Shown here: positions 34,670 to 47,017 of the stretch, piece by piece
Layout: the number at the start of each line of letters is the position of its first letter
Numbering within the stretch: position 1 is the first letter of the stretch
Assembly (NCBI GenBank): GCA_024699855.1
Contig: JAMPIQ010000002.1
Span: 2,542,001 to 2,606,000 of the forward strand
Source of the DNA: Aphelenchoides besseyi
Lineage: Eukaryota > Nematoda > Chromadorea > Rhabditida > Aphelenchoididae
Direction of reading: 5' to 3'
DNA length: 64,000 nucleotides
Notes under the pieces: model-generated
What the model was told of the DNA's origin: nothing
Seen by the model: only the letters and a program-made list of their open reading frames with translations
Databases searched by the model: none
Translations under genes and position numbers: made by a program

Positions 34670-35929
34670 TTCAACTTGAAAAAAAGTAAAATTACCTACA
34701 AACTATACAGCAAACGAAATTGAAGAAACCGAAATTACAACACACGACTGCAAATCGTCCACCTCTCCAATCGCATTAAACGTGCGGAGATTCGGTGGAG
34801 CGTGGATTAAAGTTCGCGGTTTCATCGTAGCAATGCGGTTGCCCTAACAACAATCTGTTTGGTGGAATAACTCATTTAGAGCTAATGAGAGAGACGTGGG
34901 CGAGAATCGATGTCAAGTTCATCGAATGCCGAGGATAAATCAGAGCTCATTGCCGCTTTCAGTTTTGGAATCTCTGGAAACTGACGTGTTCAAGAGCCGT
35001 CAACGACCACAAATTGCGAAACAACATAGACGGAGGACTTTGCGATCGATGAACTCGGAAATAAAATCCACGCTTTAAATTTGGGCGCCAAAGAACAAAC
35101 AATCCGCGTACGCAAAAACCGCAGGGCGTGTGGAGCGTCTGAATTCGCAACACGAGTTCTCGCCGAGGACACGCTCTTTTCCCCGACACGCTTTTCGGTT
35201 TTCAAATGAAACGGTCAAGTTGACCGGCGGTAAAATCCCAAAAACGAACAACAAAAATTGTTTCGAAACGCCCGCCGCTCAAATTCTCCACCGCAAAAGC
35301 GACGTCTGTTGGCCGTTTCAGCAGTTGGCGCGTGCAAGAAAAATGCGACGACCGTTCGGATCGAGCAGCTTCGAAAGCGTCCGGGCGCACGGAACGCTTT
35401 TTGGTGCAAACGTCGAAAGGGAATTCGCAGCGTGGTTGTTCGTTTCACACGCGTTTTTAATAATTTTCCATTAAAATTGTGACCTTGAAACTCGCGACTT
35501 TCCAATCGGGTAATTTTCCGCTCCATTCAATTTTGGAATCGAAAAGCTCTCCGGGTCTTTCGAGGATTAACTGCGAGAAAACTGATTAGCTTTATTCCAA
35601 GCATAACGCTCTGATAAGAAGGCAATTCCATCAACACTACGCAATTGCCAGAACCTGCCGGGAATCTGCCTATAGTCGACAGTAAGTCGACGGGAAGAAC
35701 AACGCACGATGTCCGAGTGGAAAAACGAGAGGATTTGCACTTCAGCCAGAAACAAAATTACCGGTACTTTATGACACTTCTTAAGCATCGGTGCCGAAGT
35801 TCTGGTAAAGAGATTGATTCCGTAAAATGTGGAGAACTCAATCGACATCGAGAGTTTTCTTTGTAAGTCGGAATTACATTTTAGAAACTGTTACACGTTT
35901 ATTTCACGGCATTCGCTCTCGAATCGTTT
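34670..35929. other. Intergenic
   Basis: No gene seen. The part at about 34900-35530 is CpG-rich like other promoter-side blocks of this window. Confidence 0.45.
35898..35903 (-). terminator. Poly(A) signal of the ALDH9-like gene
   Basis: AATAAA on the minus strand, 27 nt after the stop. Confidence 0.6.
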
Positions 35930-37717
35930 TCAATCCAAATTGTGTGCGATTTCATCGCCGGTGTTCACGTAAACTGATTTCACTTGCATAAACGCTTTCA
36001 AACACTCGACCGAATTCTCTCGACCGTGACCTGAATCCTTGTAACCGCCAAACGGCACGTGGACTTGTGTATCGCTGTACGTGTTCACGAAAATCGTTCC
36101 TGCTTCCAATTCAGCCGCTACGCGATGTGCCCGTTTCACGCAGCTGAAAATAATCGAGATTAAACGCATTCACAGCTTCTAATGGACCTCGTATGCAGTC
36201 CAGCAGCTAGTCCGTAGTGAGTTGCATTCGCACGTTCGACGACCTCTTCTTCGGTTTCAAATGGCAATAGCAATAAGACGGGACCGAAGATCTCGTCTTT
36301 TACGATCTCCATTTCATCTTTCAAATTGGTCAGAACTGTAGGATCAAAATAGAAGCCCTTCTCAACGCCCTTCGGATGTAAACGCTTTCCACCGCGAAGA
36401 ACTTTAGCTCCCTGAAATGAAATGAAATCTAAGTATACGATCGTTAATCAACCTCTTGAATTGCTCTGTCGACCATTCCAGTGATCTTTTCCAGATGTTG
36501 TTCGTTGATTATCGCACCAACGTTGTTCGATTCATCTAACGGATCACCGACTTTGATTTTCTCCAATTGCTTCAAGAGTTGATCTTGGAATTGGGATACA
36601 ATCGATTTTTGAACAAAAACTCTCGTTGCATTTGTGCAGACTTCGCCTTGATTCAGAAAGTTTGCCAATATAGCGGCAGTCACGGCGTCTTCGATCTTCG
36701 CATCTTCGAAAACGATGTACGCCGACTTACCACCCAATTCGAGAGTAACCTAAAACTTAAGAACAATTGAAACACGATAAGTAAACGCACTGGTTTGATA
36801 TTCTTTGTAGCACAAGCTCGTTGAATTGCTTTACCGGTCGGAATCGAACCCGTAAAAGTGACTTTTCTGACAAATTCGTTCTCACAGAGTGCTTGTCCGG
36901 TTTCACCTTCGCCCTTAAAAACAAAGTTTATAGACGATGGTTGATATTTCTCACCTGCACAACGTTGAAGATGCCCTTCGGTAAACCTGCTGCAGTCAAG
37001 ACCTCACCCAACAGCACAGGACTGGCTGGAGCAAAGGGTGAAGGTTTGTAGACGATTGAATTACCGGCGCTAAGAGCCGGCGCTATTTTCCAAGCTGCAG
37101 TCTATAAACTAAAATTACAATACGCACCAGAGTTTATACCACCTGAATTGGATAATTCCATGCGCCTATAGCGCCAACGACGCCGTATCTACAATGAAAT
37201 GAACATCTGAAAGTCGCTTGCAATACTCACGGTTCCATTCGGGTGTAGGCGATTCGATTGTCTGGCAAATCGAAGTAGTCGCCTTTTGCAATTGCTGGCA
37301 ATATTCCCGCGTAGAACATGAACGTATCTGCACTACTCAATATGTCCTCACGACTTTCTTTCAAGCATTTGCCATTGGTCTTTGTCTCCCACTTAGCGAT
37401 ATCATCGACATGCTCCTAAACAAGATTGATGGAATTATTTTCCAATCTCAACTTACTCGTAAAATGTTGGCTACTCGATGAAGAACCTTCGAGCGTTCCA
37501 ACGGTGGCGACTTCTTCCACTGTTTCTGGGAGTCATAAGCCTTCTTGCAAATTCGATTGACAAACTCGGCACTGGCGATCGGACATTTGGCGACCACTTC
37601 ACCAGTTCGTGGTTCGTAGACGTCGAACGTTCCATCGCCTTCGCCTTTCTGTCGTTTTCCATCGTAGAAGAAGAGACCACCGCTCAAATCCTTTGGACAA
37701 CTGAATTCGGAGCTCAT
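35930..37717 (-). CDS. ALDH9-type aldehyde dehydrogenase
   Basis: 498-aa NAD-dependent aldehyde dehydrogenase closest to ALDH9 (4-trimethylaminobutyraldehyde dehydrogenase, a step in carnitine synthesis that also accepts betaine aldehyde). Eight exons in transcript order: 37717-37457, 37415-37231, 37188-37143, 37101-36955, 36913-36791, 36749-36453, 36411-36188, 36143-35930 (499 codons). Visible: cofactor region AWNYP and YKPS, the FTGS motif, catalytic base Glu ~258 in LELGGKS, nucleophile Cys ~292 in GEVCTNATR, and EIFGPV plus FGGYKDSGHGREN near the end. No leader peptide, so probably cytosolic. A ctgttccag acceptor ends 9 nt before the ATG. The third from last donor and the last donor (GTCCAT) are weak but required by frame. 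Confidence 0.93.
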
Positions 37718-38609
37718 TTCGCCTTCTGGAACAGAAACCAAAGAGTAAAATTTCCTGATTGTGAAAATCAAAACAAACGACAAAATCTCAGCGTTCGTCT
37801 AATGACAAAAACAACCGAAATGTTTGCTGTCGAGAAGCATCGATGGCTTTTTGTTTGCTGCCCATTTTCGATAAAAACAAACCGAATGGCTGCAAAGGTC
37901 GCTACTTTTCGATCTCTGTGTCGTAGTCACTTGTCTTTTCTTATCATTCGACCATCAGTAACCAAAGTCGTTAGTTTGCACGAGAGTTCAACAACCACTC
38001 AGAGGCACTCGATGGTGTTTTCAGCGGTCAGCTTTCGTTCGAAGTCGATTGAGCCAAAACAATCGACGAGAATGGACGGCTGGTAATTGCAAGTGTTTTT
38101 TCCTCAAAGTTGTTTCCACCGTTTTCGTTGACGATCAAACGACGGCATTGCGACGACAAAGGCGGTGGTTATGCCCGAACGAAATTACCGCGCCGCTAAT
38201 TATTTGTGAATTGACGGCGCTGAGAGGAAAAAAGAGACAAGGCCGTTGCGAAGTCGAACATTTTACTCACACGATCCGCACGTCGCATCCCAATCGCATC
38301 TCGTCTTCGTCGTTTTTTACTCATAATTTTCGTCGTCTTGCCTCATATCGACGATATTTCTTGTGCATCGTCGGACTTCTCAACTGGAAGCTCGTCGTCG
38401 TTGCTCGTTAATTGCCAACGTGACGTCTGTTGTTTGGCGTAATCCACGTGAGCATTCCAATTGCGCCGCTGATCTGATGCTCATCGTGCGTGAAGTTGCT
38501 TGTCCATGTTTGTTAGCTCGTTACCGTATTGCTCAATCGAACTGATCATATCAACTGTGTGGGCTCCGACGAAGTGACGTGTGAATCTCGATCTGTTCGT
38601 CAACTTTCA
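37718..38609. other. Intergenic, divergent promoter interval
   Basis: No gene seen between the divergently transcribed ALDH9-like and ZP genes. Confidence 0.45.
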
Positions 38610-40010
38610 ATGTCCAAATTTTTCACTTCTATTCGCTCAAATTTGTCGGTTGGATGGTGGATTTTGGTGTTTCAGTTGTTCCACTGCTTTTCGGCAGTTC
38701 GACTATTAGACACTTCGGTTTCTTGCGATCAAGTTTGTTGTCACGTGTGTAAAGAGTTTAATTGCCCGTTTAGAGTAATTTCATTCTTCTACTTAACTTC
38801 GACCAACCGTTTCGTGGAATCGTTTACAGCGAAGATGGGTTCCCAAACTGTCTGTACATTAATGGATCAATGATCTCACAACGACAATATCAACTTAAAG
38901 TAAAGTCATTAATTAGCTTCGATATCGATCATTTTCCAGATCCCACTTATCGGATGTGAAACAAAAATGAACGAAGAAGGAAACTTCGAAAATGCAATTA
39001 TCGTGCAAGACAACGCGAAGTTTCTGCAGAGTTCCGATAAGAAGTACCTACTCACTTGTATACCATCGAATATGGCAATTGGAGCTCAACGGTAAAAGTA
39101 GTTTTGATGAAGATTGCAAAGCGAGTGTTTCAGTGAAAGTTTGATTACCGTCGATTTTGGTGGAGTCACCGTTGATAACAGTCATACAACAAGTGAAGTG
39201 ATCAGCAACACGTTGCCGGCTGGTTCCGGCAATCCAGCTCTCAAGTACAATGTCGAGATTCACGCCGGACATTCCGTTGATTCGCCGACTTTGACCAATG
39301 CATTAAACATTGGAGATCCAATAGTGGGTTTGAGTCAAAAGCCGTCTTACGTGTGTAAATTTAGTCGTATGTTGTTCGTCTGCAGAAACCTGTTGCCGAT
39401 TCCCAAATCTCTCGTTGTTGGGCAAGTGACACGAGTTCGAATTTGGAGTTGTCCGATGAACGTGGTTGTTCGGTGCAGCCACGAGGAAACATTTGGGGTC
39501 CGTTCGAGAGAGTTGAAAGCTCAAGGGAAGTTGTTTTCATCAATCGCATCAAAGCTTGGGCCTTTCCCACGAGGTGAGTTCTAACCAACCATTTGCAGTC
39601 CAAATGTTTCAGTAACGAAGTAAACATTTTTTGCAATCTACGAATTTGTATGAGTCGATCGTGTGCTTTCACGAACTGCACGGAACCTCTGGACAGTCGA
39701 CGAACAAAAAGACACGGAGCCCAGGGCGACTTAGCAGAAGTTGAGACCGTGACAACAAAACTCAGATTCAGACGTCAATCGATGCCTTCGGTTTCCGCGA
39801 CCGTAGGTTCACAACTTCGATTTCCATCACTAATTGATAGTTCAGGATCTTTTGACAAACTCGGAAACAACATCACGAGCCAAACTCGTGTGTTTGAACG
39901 TTTCGCATTTGGCACTTTTGGCGGCGTGTGTTTTCGCCGTTCTTTTGCTCGTGATTCTAATCGTTTTCTTAATCGCTCCACATCGTATTCTCGGAAAACT
40001 TCGAAGTTAA
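38610..40010 (+). CDS. ZP-domain cuticlin-like protein
   Basis: 377-aa type I membrane protein. Exons: 38610-38732, 38774-38899, 38940-39091, 39134-39323, 39386-39573, 39613-39802, 39846-40010 (378 codons). Signal peptide near the start, then a zona pellucida domain: SVSCDQ, PFRGIVYSEDGFPNC, IPLIGCETK, KYLLTCIPS, the hinge, CWASD, RGC, and the terminal INRIKAWAF and CMSRSC blocks. A furin site RTKR (~290-293) lies right after the domain, as needed to release ZP proteins, and a membrane span (~337-365) with a short basic tail follows. In nematodes such proteins polymerise in cuticle and apical matrix. Frame was fixed by choosing the second of two acceptors at 39574-39612. Confidence 0.88.
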
Positions 40011-40032
40011 CTATCGTTTATTTATTAACGTC

Positions 40033-40038
40033 AATAAA
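40033..40038 (+). terminator. Poly(A) signal of the ZP gene
   Basis: AATAAA 23 nt after the stop. Confidence 0.6.
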
Positions 40039-41945
40039 CTCTTTTCGGAATCACATCGTTCACGTCAACGGCTTCTGTTGCGCAACACGAAATCCCATCG
40101 TCGATTGAACGATCTTTCACGCGCAGCGACTGTTTTAGCGGCGACGACATTCGCTACCCGGACGTTAAATTGCGAGTGAAGTTGTAGGGGTTTAGCTGAT
40201 TATTATCGTCTCTAACTGCTATGGTTTTTCTACGAATGTCGATGGTATTAGCATGCCAGTGACATATCATGACTTGAAAATCGTTGGGCTTGATTTTAAG
40301 GAAAATTCTCGTAAGCAAACTAATGAGTTAATGTCCGAGTTCTTTGAATCGAGAGTATGAACCGTTGAAGGAACTAACAGTTTGGGGATCGAAGCAGGAA
40401 GAACTGATGCTTCCGAAAATTCAACTTTTTTGCTCGTTTTCAACTCTTCACATTCAGTTTCCCTTCCTTGGTTCGAAGTTGATCAGCTTGTGATCAATTG
40501 AAGAGCAAATTTGTTGATGAGCAACCAGTGAAACAAGTTGTTGGCTATGATTGCAAAAAGGTCGGTCACATTTCTGTATTCATCTCTTAGCTTTGTAATG
40601 AGTTTAAGATGATGTTAATTAGCTGAATTTTTGTTGTGACATCACACGAGCTACTTGAACGTATCTTTTGCCGATGAACATTTGTGTGGCAGCGTTATCT
40701 TTTCTTGACTTCGAATTCTCGTTGAAAGTTCATTGGAATAGCGAGCGTGAAAGTCTTCAATTGATAAAACAAATTGTTCAGCAATTTTGCCTTCTTGTTA
40801 TTGCGAAGTTGACTTGTCATCTACAACTGAACAACACCCATTGATCGGTAGTGGGATCCTTTTTCTGCAGAGAACAGAATTTTGTAATTGATATTGTCAT
40901 CGTTCATAAAGAATTTTGAAGCGTAGTCTGTGAACGAAGTGGACACAAACATACGCTAACGCACGAACTCGAAGGTTTCAAACTACACACGAACAAGCTG
41001 AAAATAGATCACAAGATGTAAAAGGGCAGCGAACGGATGGCGCATCTAATTGATTGATAGAGTAGCCGGAAGTAAGAAAGACGATCAAAATAAACGCTTT
41101 GCGCGCTCAGTAGGTACTGGAAAACAAACAGTATAATGCGATGATTGGGAACGCAAACTTTGTATTGGATAATCAGTTTGTAGTTTGTAACACGTTTAGT
41201 TTGTGGTCATCAGTTTCATTTCGCATCGGTCTTGATCGTGTCGAAATGTTTCCAACTAATCGGTTGTTACTGTACGAGATCGTTGTAAAACAAACATCGA
41301 GACTCAGAAACACGTTTCAGAGGTCGAGTGCACTTGTTTCGAACGTTAATTGAACGGCGAATGTTCGGCTAATTGAACGCTCCCGTTTTCTTCAACAAAA
41401 AGTAACAAATTTAAACTACGCGAAGTGCTTCAGCTTCGCGATTATTTTGGTATCGAATTCGCGAAAGTGGACAATCAACTCTGCGAACATTCCTCTTGAT
41501 CTCCGACTGTTTACGTCATGGATTGTCGCCGAGCATGCAACCTTCGAAACAAGAACATCGCCGAACATCGAACGTTTGACCACAAGAACTCGCCCATCAG
41601 ATGATCACGTCAAGTTCGTTGTTGATTGTGCAAATTTCGTACACTCGCAACAGTTCCTTGTGTTTAGACGTTCGAGTTTTGTGTCGTGAGTATCTCGCGG
41701 GCTTTTTTTGGCGCATCAAAAGTTTGCGCGCAAGCGGTAGGCGTGAAATGAGCGCGATGGGTCGACACAACGCTCACTACTCCCGCCCACTTTGATCGTT
41801 GGGGTTTCTTAACACTCAACGCGGAGTTCAGATTTTTTGTTGTTGTCGATTAAAAAGTAACTGGTCGCGCATTGGTGGGCGTCTCGTTTCCACTATAAGT
41901 AAACTCACTATCGACCCGATCGTTCGTTTTTCCACTTCGGAGAAA
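40039..41945. other. Intergenic, no gene seen
   Basis: About 1.9 kb without a supported gene or RNA; the last 500 bp are CpG-rich and precede the carboxylesterase start. Confidence 0.45.
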
Positions 41946-44166
41946 ATGACTACATCAACTGATTGGTTGCGTTTCTTGTTTCTCGTCGTTGTTTTTCCAT
42001 CGGCTCTCATCTGCTCCGATTCATTGGAGAGCTCAGGGATCGATAAGGATGCCGATGAGTTGCCGATCGTCAACACAACCTATGGGCCCGTTCAGGGCTT
42101 TCGCTTCGAATTACCGGCGTATGAAATGCACAAAACGAACATCACTTCTGCGAACATTTTCCTGGGAATCCCGTTTGCCGCTCCACCTACCGGCGAGTTG
42201 AGATTTGAGGTTCGCATCTTAGCGTTCAAATCGAGTTCATTTCGTTTGATTACAGAAACCTGTACCTCCAGAGAAATGGACAGAACCGTTGGAGACAAAC
42301 GAATTCGCTTCTGGCTGTGTTCCACACCATCCGATCGCCGCTTTCAGCTACGACGAAGATTGTTTGTATCTGAATGTCTTCACTCCGACGGTCAAAAGTG
42401 AGGAGCAAAACGGATATCCGGTTTTGGTTTTTATTCACGGTAATTCAACGTATTTGAACGTTTCTGAAATTTTGTTTCAGGCGGTGGTTTTTGTGCTGGA
42501 TCGGCTTCGGAGTTCGGTTATGAAAACGTTACGGATAACTTCGTTAGCCAAGGAATTGTTGTTATAACAATTCAATATCGACTCGGAATGATGGGTAAGT
42601 TTAAACTGTGCAGCGGGTCGTCTTCTTTGTTTGAGGCGCACAACCTGTTGGTCATGTTTAAACTCACTTGTTTCAGGATTCTTCTCGAATGGCGACAAAA
42701 CTCTTCCCGGAAACATGGGACTTTGGGATCAACGTGCGGCGTTGATTTGGATTCAAGAGAATGTGAAGCAATTTGGCGGTGATGCTAACCGTGTAACTTT
42801 GTGGGGTCAAAGTGCTGGTGCAGCAAGCAGCTCAATGCATTCGCTCTCACGACACAGTCGAGGTAACCAAGTAGAAATTGGACTGTTTAATGAGTGGTTT
42901 AAGGTCTTTTCCAACAACTTCTTCTTCATTCCGGCAGTCCATATACGCGATGGGCAACGAACGAAAGAGTTGTTGAATCGTCTCGCAGTTTGGCCACCGC
43001 AGCAAACTGTCCAATCGATAACTCGGAAGCATTGAAAAAGTGTATGAAAGAATTGGATCTCGAAGATGTTATGGACGCTGCTGCCGAATTTGTACGCTAA
43101 TTACTGATATGCATAACTGATCTTTTGATTTCAGTCATTGGCTCGTGATGACATCGCTTTTCTCAACTACAATCCACGAATTGACGGCGATTTTTTCGAG
43201 GCCGATCATTTCGAGTTGCTGCAAACCACTCCGCCAATGCCAACTTTGATGGGCTACAACACTCACGAAGGCATCTTCTTGACCATGGAGATTCCAAATT
43301 CGGTTTTGGCTTTTCGTTCGGCGCTCACGGTTCCCGATTCAAAGCTCGACAATTACACTCGAAGTGACTTCGTGAATTTCCTTAACAGTATGGGCGTCGA
43401 TATGCTTTCGGCCAATTTAACTGTTGCGGAACAAAAACGTTTGATCGAGGAAGTCACTCATTTTTATGCTGATCAACCGCAAAAGACCGACGATATTCAC
43501 CACTATCTTAAACAATACACAAATTTGGTGTCTGATTTGGGATTCATCGTTCCAGTCAGTGAGTTTTGGAAATCTTATTAGTGCAATTAAACGACCCGTT
43601 TTCAGTGAACGAAGCGGTCGATCGTGCTCGACACGGTTCTCCGGTGTACATTTTCCAGTTCGATCACGTGAGCAAAGAACTCAAAAAGAAACTGCCCTTC
43701 CGCGGTAAGCGTATTTCGATTGAATCCATTGATGTGCCTGTTTATTTCAGCTGTTTCACATAACGGCGAGTCGCCCTACTTGTTCGGACATCACATTTTC
43801 GGTTACTTCGAATTGAATCGTCAAGACCACAAAGCCAAACGTGTGATGGTCGAGACGTACGCGAATTTCGTCAAAACCGGCAATCCATCAACGAAGCGAA
43901 TTCGCTGGAATCCAATCAATCCCCAATATCCACAAGGGACGGAAATCGGAATCATCAAAACTGCTCCACAGGTTGTGCGCAACTCCAAAACCTTCGAACG
44001 CACTCGCTTCTGGTCGGACGTCACCAAACCGTTTGATTTCGATGTCATTCGTGGTGTTGAAAAGTTCAAAGATCGTCAAGTTGTACCGTTGATGGGAAGC
44101 AGTTTCAACACAAACGAACTTCGTGCACGTACCGTTCGTGCTCAACGATCTCTCAACCGTCACTGA
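41946..44166 (+). CDS. Secreted type-B carboxylesterase
   Basis: 624-aa alpha/beta-hydrolase of the carboxylesterase/cholinesterase family. Exons: 41946-42209, 42256-42439, 42481-42594, 42677-42862, 42904-43091, 43135-43558, 43606-43704, 43751-44166 (625 codons). Signal peptide ([15 protein letters not shown]), oxyanion HGGGF, nucleophile Ser ~233 in GQSAGAAS, acid Glu ~357 in YNTHEG and His ~490 in SHNGE: the catalytic triad is complete, unlike in neuroligins. SRGLFQQ...HSGSP after the nucleophile confirms the fifth exon boundary. No membrane anchor at the C-terminus, so it is expected to be secreted. Substrate unknown; detoxification or lipid ester hydrolysis is likely. Confidence 0.92.
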
Positions 44167-44320
44167 TCGAAACCCGTGGCTTTCAAACGGACGAAAAGCG
44201 AAAACCTCTGTGCATCTCTCATTGTTTATGATCATGACTTTTTTGTCCGCTACATGTCAAATTGCATCTCATTTTTGGAACATTCCGCCTTTCATGTTTG
44301 GTTTATGATTCTTGTTGGTA

Positions 44321-44326
44321 AATAAA
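44321..44326 (+). terminator. Poly(A) signal of the carboxylesterase gene
   Basis: AATAAA 155 nt after the stop. Confidence 0.5.
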
Positions 44327-45027
44327 TTTTGTTTACAATCCTCGAGGAAACAATTACAACGTCTATTAGTCGATTAAGTTCCGTTGATCGACAACCAATC
44401 CACGCCAATCAATTGAAACACGAAGACAACTCATGTGTGTCGACGATTCGTGCAGATCGGGAGTTTCGACGGCGAACGACTGGAACTTTCTATGATGTGA
44501 ATTCGATTCTCCGTTGAAACTACGCAGTAAACTTCGGTCGTTTGTTTTCGTAGTTTAAATGAAGAAAAAATGAAGTGCACTTCGATTCGGGTTGAAGTCA
44601 AGACACAAATTTCCGACTATGAGTTTCAAAGGAAAACCACAGAATTCGAAACACACTGAGAATAAGGATACAACAAAACGCGCACAAATTAGTGTGCTTA
44701 CGAAGATCATCATCTTAGTCTTCACATGATGTGCACTTCACCACAAACTTCGTTATGTTTTGTGATTGAAATCTGATCGAAAAAATGAAAGAAAAAGTGT
44801 TCGGAATGATCTTGCACTGTTCTACAGTGAAATTGAACTAATCATGATAAACGAAAGAAGTTACGAAACGGTCGAAGATCACTTTTGAGTTGTTGCAAAA
44901 TTGCTGGTGTATTCTTGAGCACTTGAAACCATTTGAATTGTCGGATGATTGATGTGGTTTTTATTGCATTCTTTCATAGCTAGAAGTTTAACTCTAATCG
45001 AATTATTTTAAGTTTTTAACTCGGTAA
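44327..45027. other. Intergenic between convergent genes
   Basis: No gene seen between the 3' ends of the carboxylesterase and P450 genes. Confidence 0.45.
44960..44965 (-). terminator. Poly(A) signal of the P450 gene
   Basis: AATAAA on the minus strand, about 63 nt after the stop. Confidence 0.55.
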
Positions 45028-47017
45028 TTAGTCTGAGATCGGAGTGTAATCGCCAAAGGAACGACGCTCGAACTGAATCTCGTTTCCGTACAACGGCCTT
45101 ATAATCAGTTCGGCTGCCACACGCATCTGATCGGTTCTCAACTTTGCTTTGACTTTGAAGTCACGCATAATCTGTGCGATTATGCACTTCTCTTCCATCA
45201 TTGCAAATCTCTGACCTTAAAATCCGCGAGTTCAAATCGTGCTGTTCAGAACCTACCAATGCAGTTTCTAGAGCCTGCTGAGAAAGGAATGTAACAATAC
45301 GGGTGTTTCAGTTCTTTGTCAATAAACCGCTCGGGATCGAACTTCTCTGGGTTGTCCCAATACTGTTCATCACGATGTACCATACTGAAAAATGCAAATC
45401 ACGGACGAGTAAAAGTGGAGATCTACCTCGGAACGATGACAACACCCGTTCCAGCAGGAACAATGTGGTTATCTAAAGTTCGAACAATTATAACAGTCAA
45501 CCGTTTAATAGCCTACGAATTTTCGTGTTTTCAACCATTTGACGGGCAAAAAGCGGAACACTCGGATATAAACGCAATGTTTCCTGAAGTACAAGATTAA
45601 AAATAACATTCACGTAATTTCAACAAACCTTGAAACACGCTTCTAAGTATCGGAAGCGACCGATGTCTTCAAACGAGACATCTCGTTGGGAATCGCCCAA
45701 TACCTCGTCGACTTCGCGTTGAACTTTTGCTTGAATGTCCGGATTGTTTCCCATCAAATGCAAAAACCAATTCATTGCTGCGGAGGTGGTATCGTGTCCC
45801 TAAACTTTCAAACACTAATTCGCAGATGACTAGAAGTGAAAACCTCAAAAGTAAAGGTGTCAACTTCTTCTTGAATTCCTTCCAAATCCAATTCGCCTTT
45901 GTCCATCATATCCAACATCAAGTCGAGGAACGCCATTCGTGAATGACCGCTAATTCGCTCTTTTTCCAACAATTTCTGAACGCCTCCAGCTTCATCGACG
46001 GCCTTCTTTCGTGCAAGAATCGCCTGAATACAATCACTATTGTCATAGTTAGCCACGAGTAGTTACTTTGCTCGTAAAATCGTGTAAAATCTTGACATGC
46101 TTTTTCTGTTCGCGACCATGACCGAACAAATTGTACATGAATTCGGGGTACAAAAACGGTTTCACTTGTCGTTGATGAATGATGTATCTAAAATCAATGA
46201 TCAGTTGATATTGTTTTTGCATTAAGTGAAAGTTCAAGCAACAAACTAGATGATCTCACTCACTTCATTCTGAAATACGAAAAATTAAACAAATTTGTTT
46301 GAGTCAATTTACCGGAAGACGGACTCCAAGTAGTCAGTTTGTTTGTTCTGTGCGTCGATATTGTAGCCAAGTGCTGACTCGCAAATGACATCCAAAGTAC
46401 ACAACGTAATCATGTGGAATATATCGTTGTATCCTTGGCCAACGAGCTTGTCGAACTTTCCCAACAACGTTTTTGCATGTCGATTGTAAACTTGAACGAA
46501 GTCCTTCAAAATGTCGTAATGGAACGTTGGAGTGAGAAGTTTTCGTCGTGGACGCCACTTTTTCGGTTTGCTATAAACGATTTTTATTGATAAACAAAGC
46601 CACTTTCTACCTAATAAGCAATCCATCTCCAATCCACGGTGACAAGAAGTTGTAGTGAAACATTTTTGTTAACGTCTTTTGACCGCCAAGAATCGCTTCG
46701 CATTCTTTTGCTCCATAGATCATAACAAACGGCTGTGGTCCCAACCATACGCTTACGATTCGCTCCTTGGACCCGCGAAACATGTAAGCCAGACCTTGTG
46801 CTTGTTCAAAAAATTCTGAACACAGAAGTTATAAGCTCGCGAAGAGAAATTTACCGTCAGGTCGAAATCGAAACTGATGAACATTTCCAATAACCGGCTG
46901 TGGTGTTGGTCCTTGAATTCCGTTCAGTAGCTTGTGGTTTCTTTCGTACATTTTCGAGAGCCACATAACAAAAAGAGTGATCAGAAAAACGACCACCAGA
47001 ATTCCAACAACACCCAT
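45028..47017 (-). CDS. Cytochrome P450, CYP4-like
   Basis: 508-aa microsomal P450 monooxygenase of the CYP4 type, often fatty acid omega-hydroxylases. Ten exons in transcript order: 47017-46855, 46815-46611, 46570-46313, 46187-46067, 46023-45844, 45799-45629, 45583-45517, 45472-45427, 45384-45257, 45215-45028 (509 codons). N-terminal membrane anchor, oxygen-binding I-helix FEGHDTTS (Glu as in CYP4s that can bind haem covalently), ETLR motif (~367-370), PERF and the haem loop [10 protein letters not shown] with Cys ~444. CYP4-typical [11 protein letters not shown] in the C-helix region. Close to carboxylesterase, ALDH and SLC22 genes but on its own promoter. Confidence 0.94.

Noticed and set aside
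39574..39598. A 25-nt intron in the ZP gene
   Set aside because: It leads to a stop within eight codons; the next acceptor (39 nt) restores the conserved cysteine block.
42863..42874. A 12-nt intron in the carboxylesterase gene
   Set aside because: A 41-nt intron (42863-42903) gives the expected SRGLFQQ...SGSP sequence and fits the local intron size.
46256..46270. A 6-nt microexon in the P450 gene
   Set aside because: A single 125-nt intron (46188-46312) keeps frame and conserved sequence without it.
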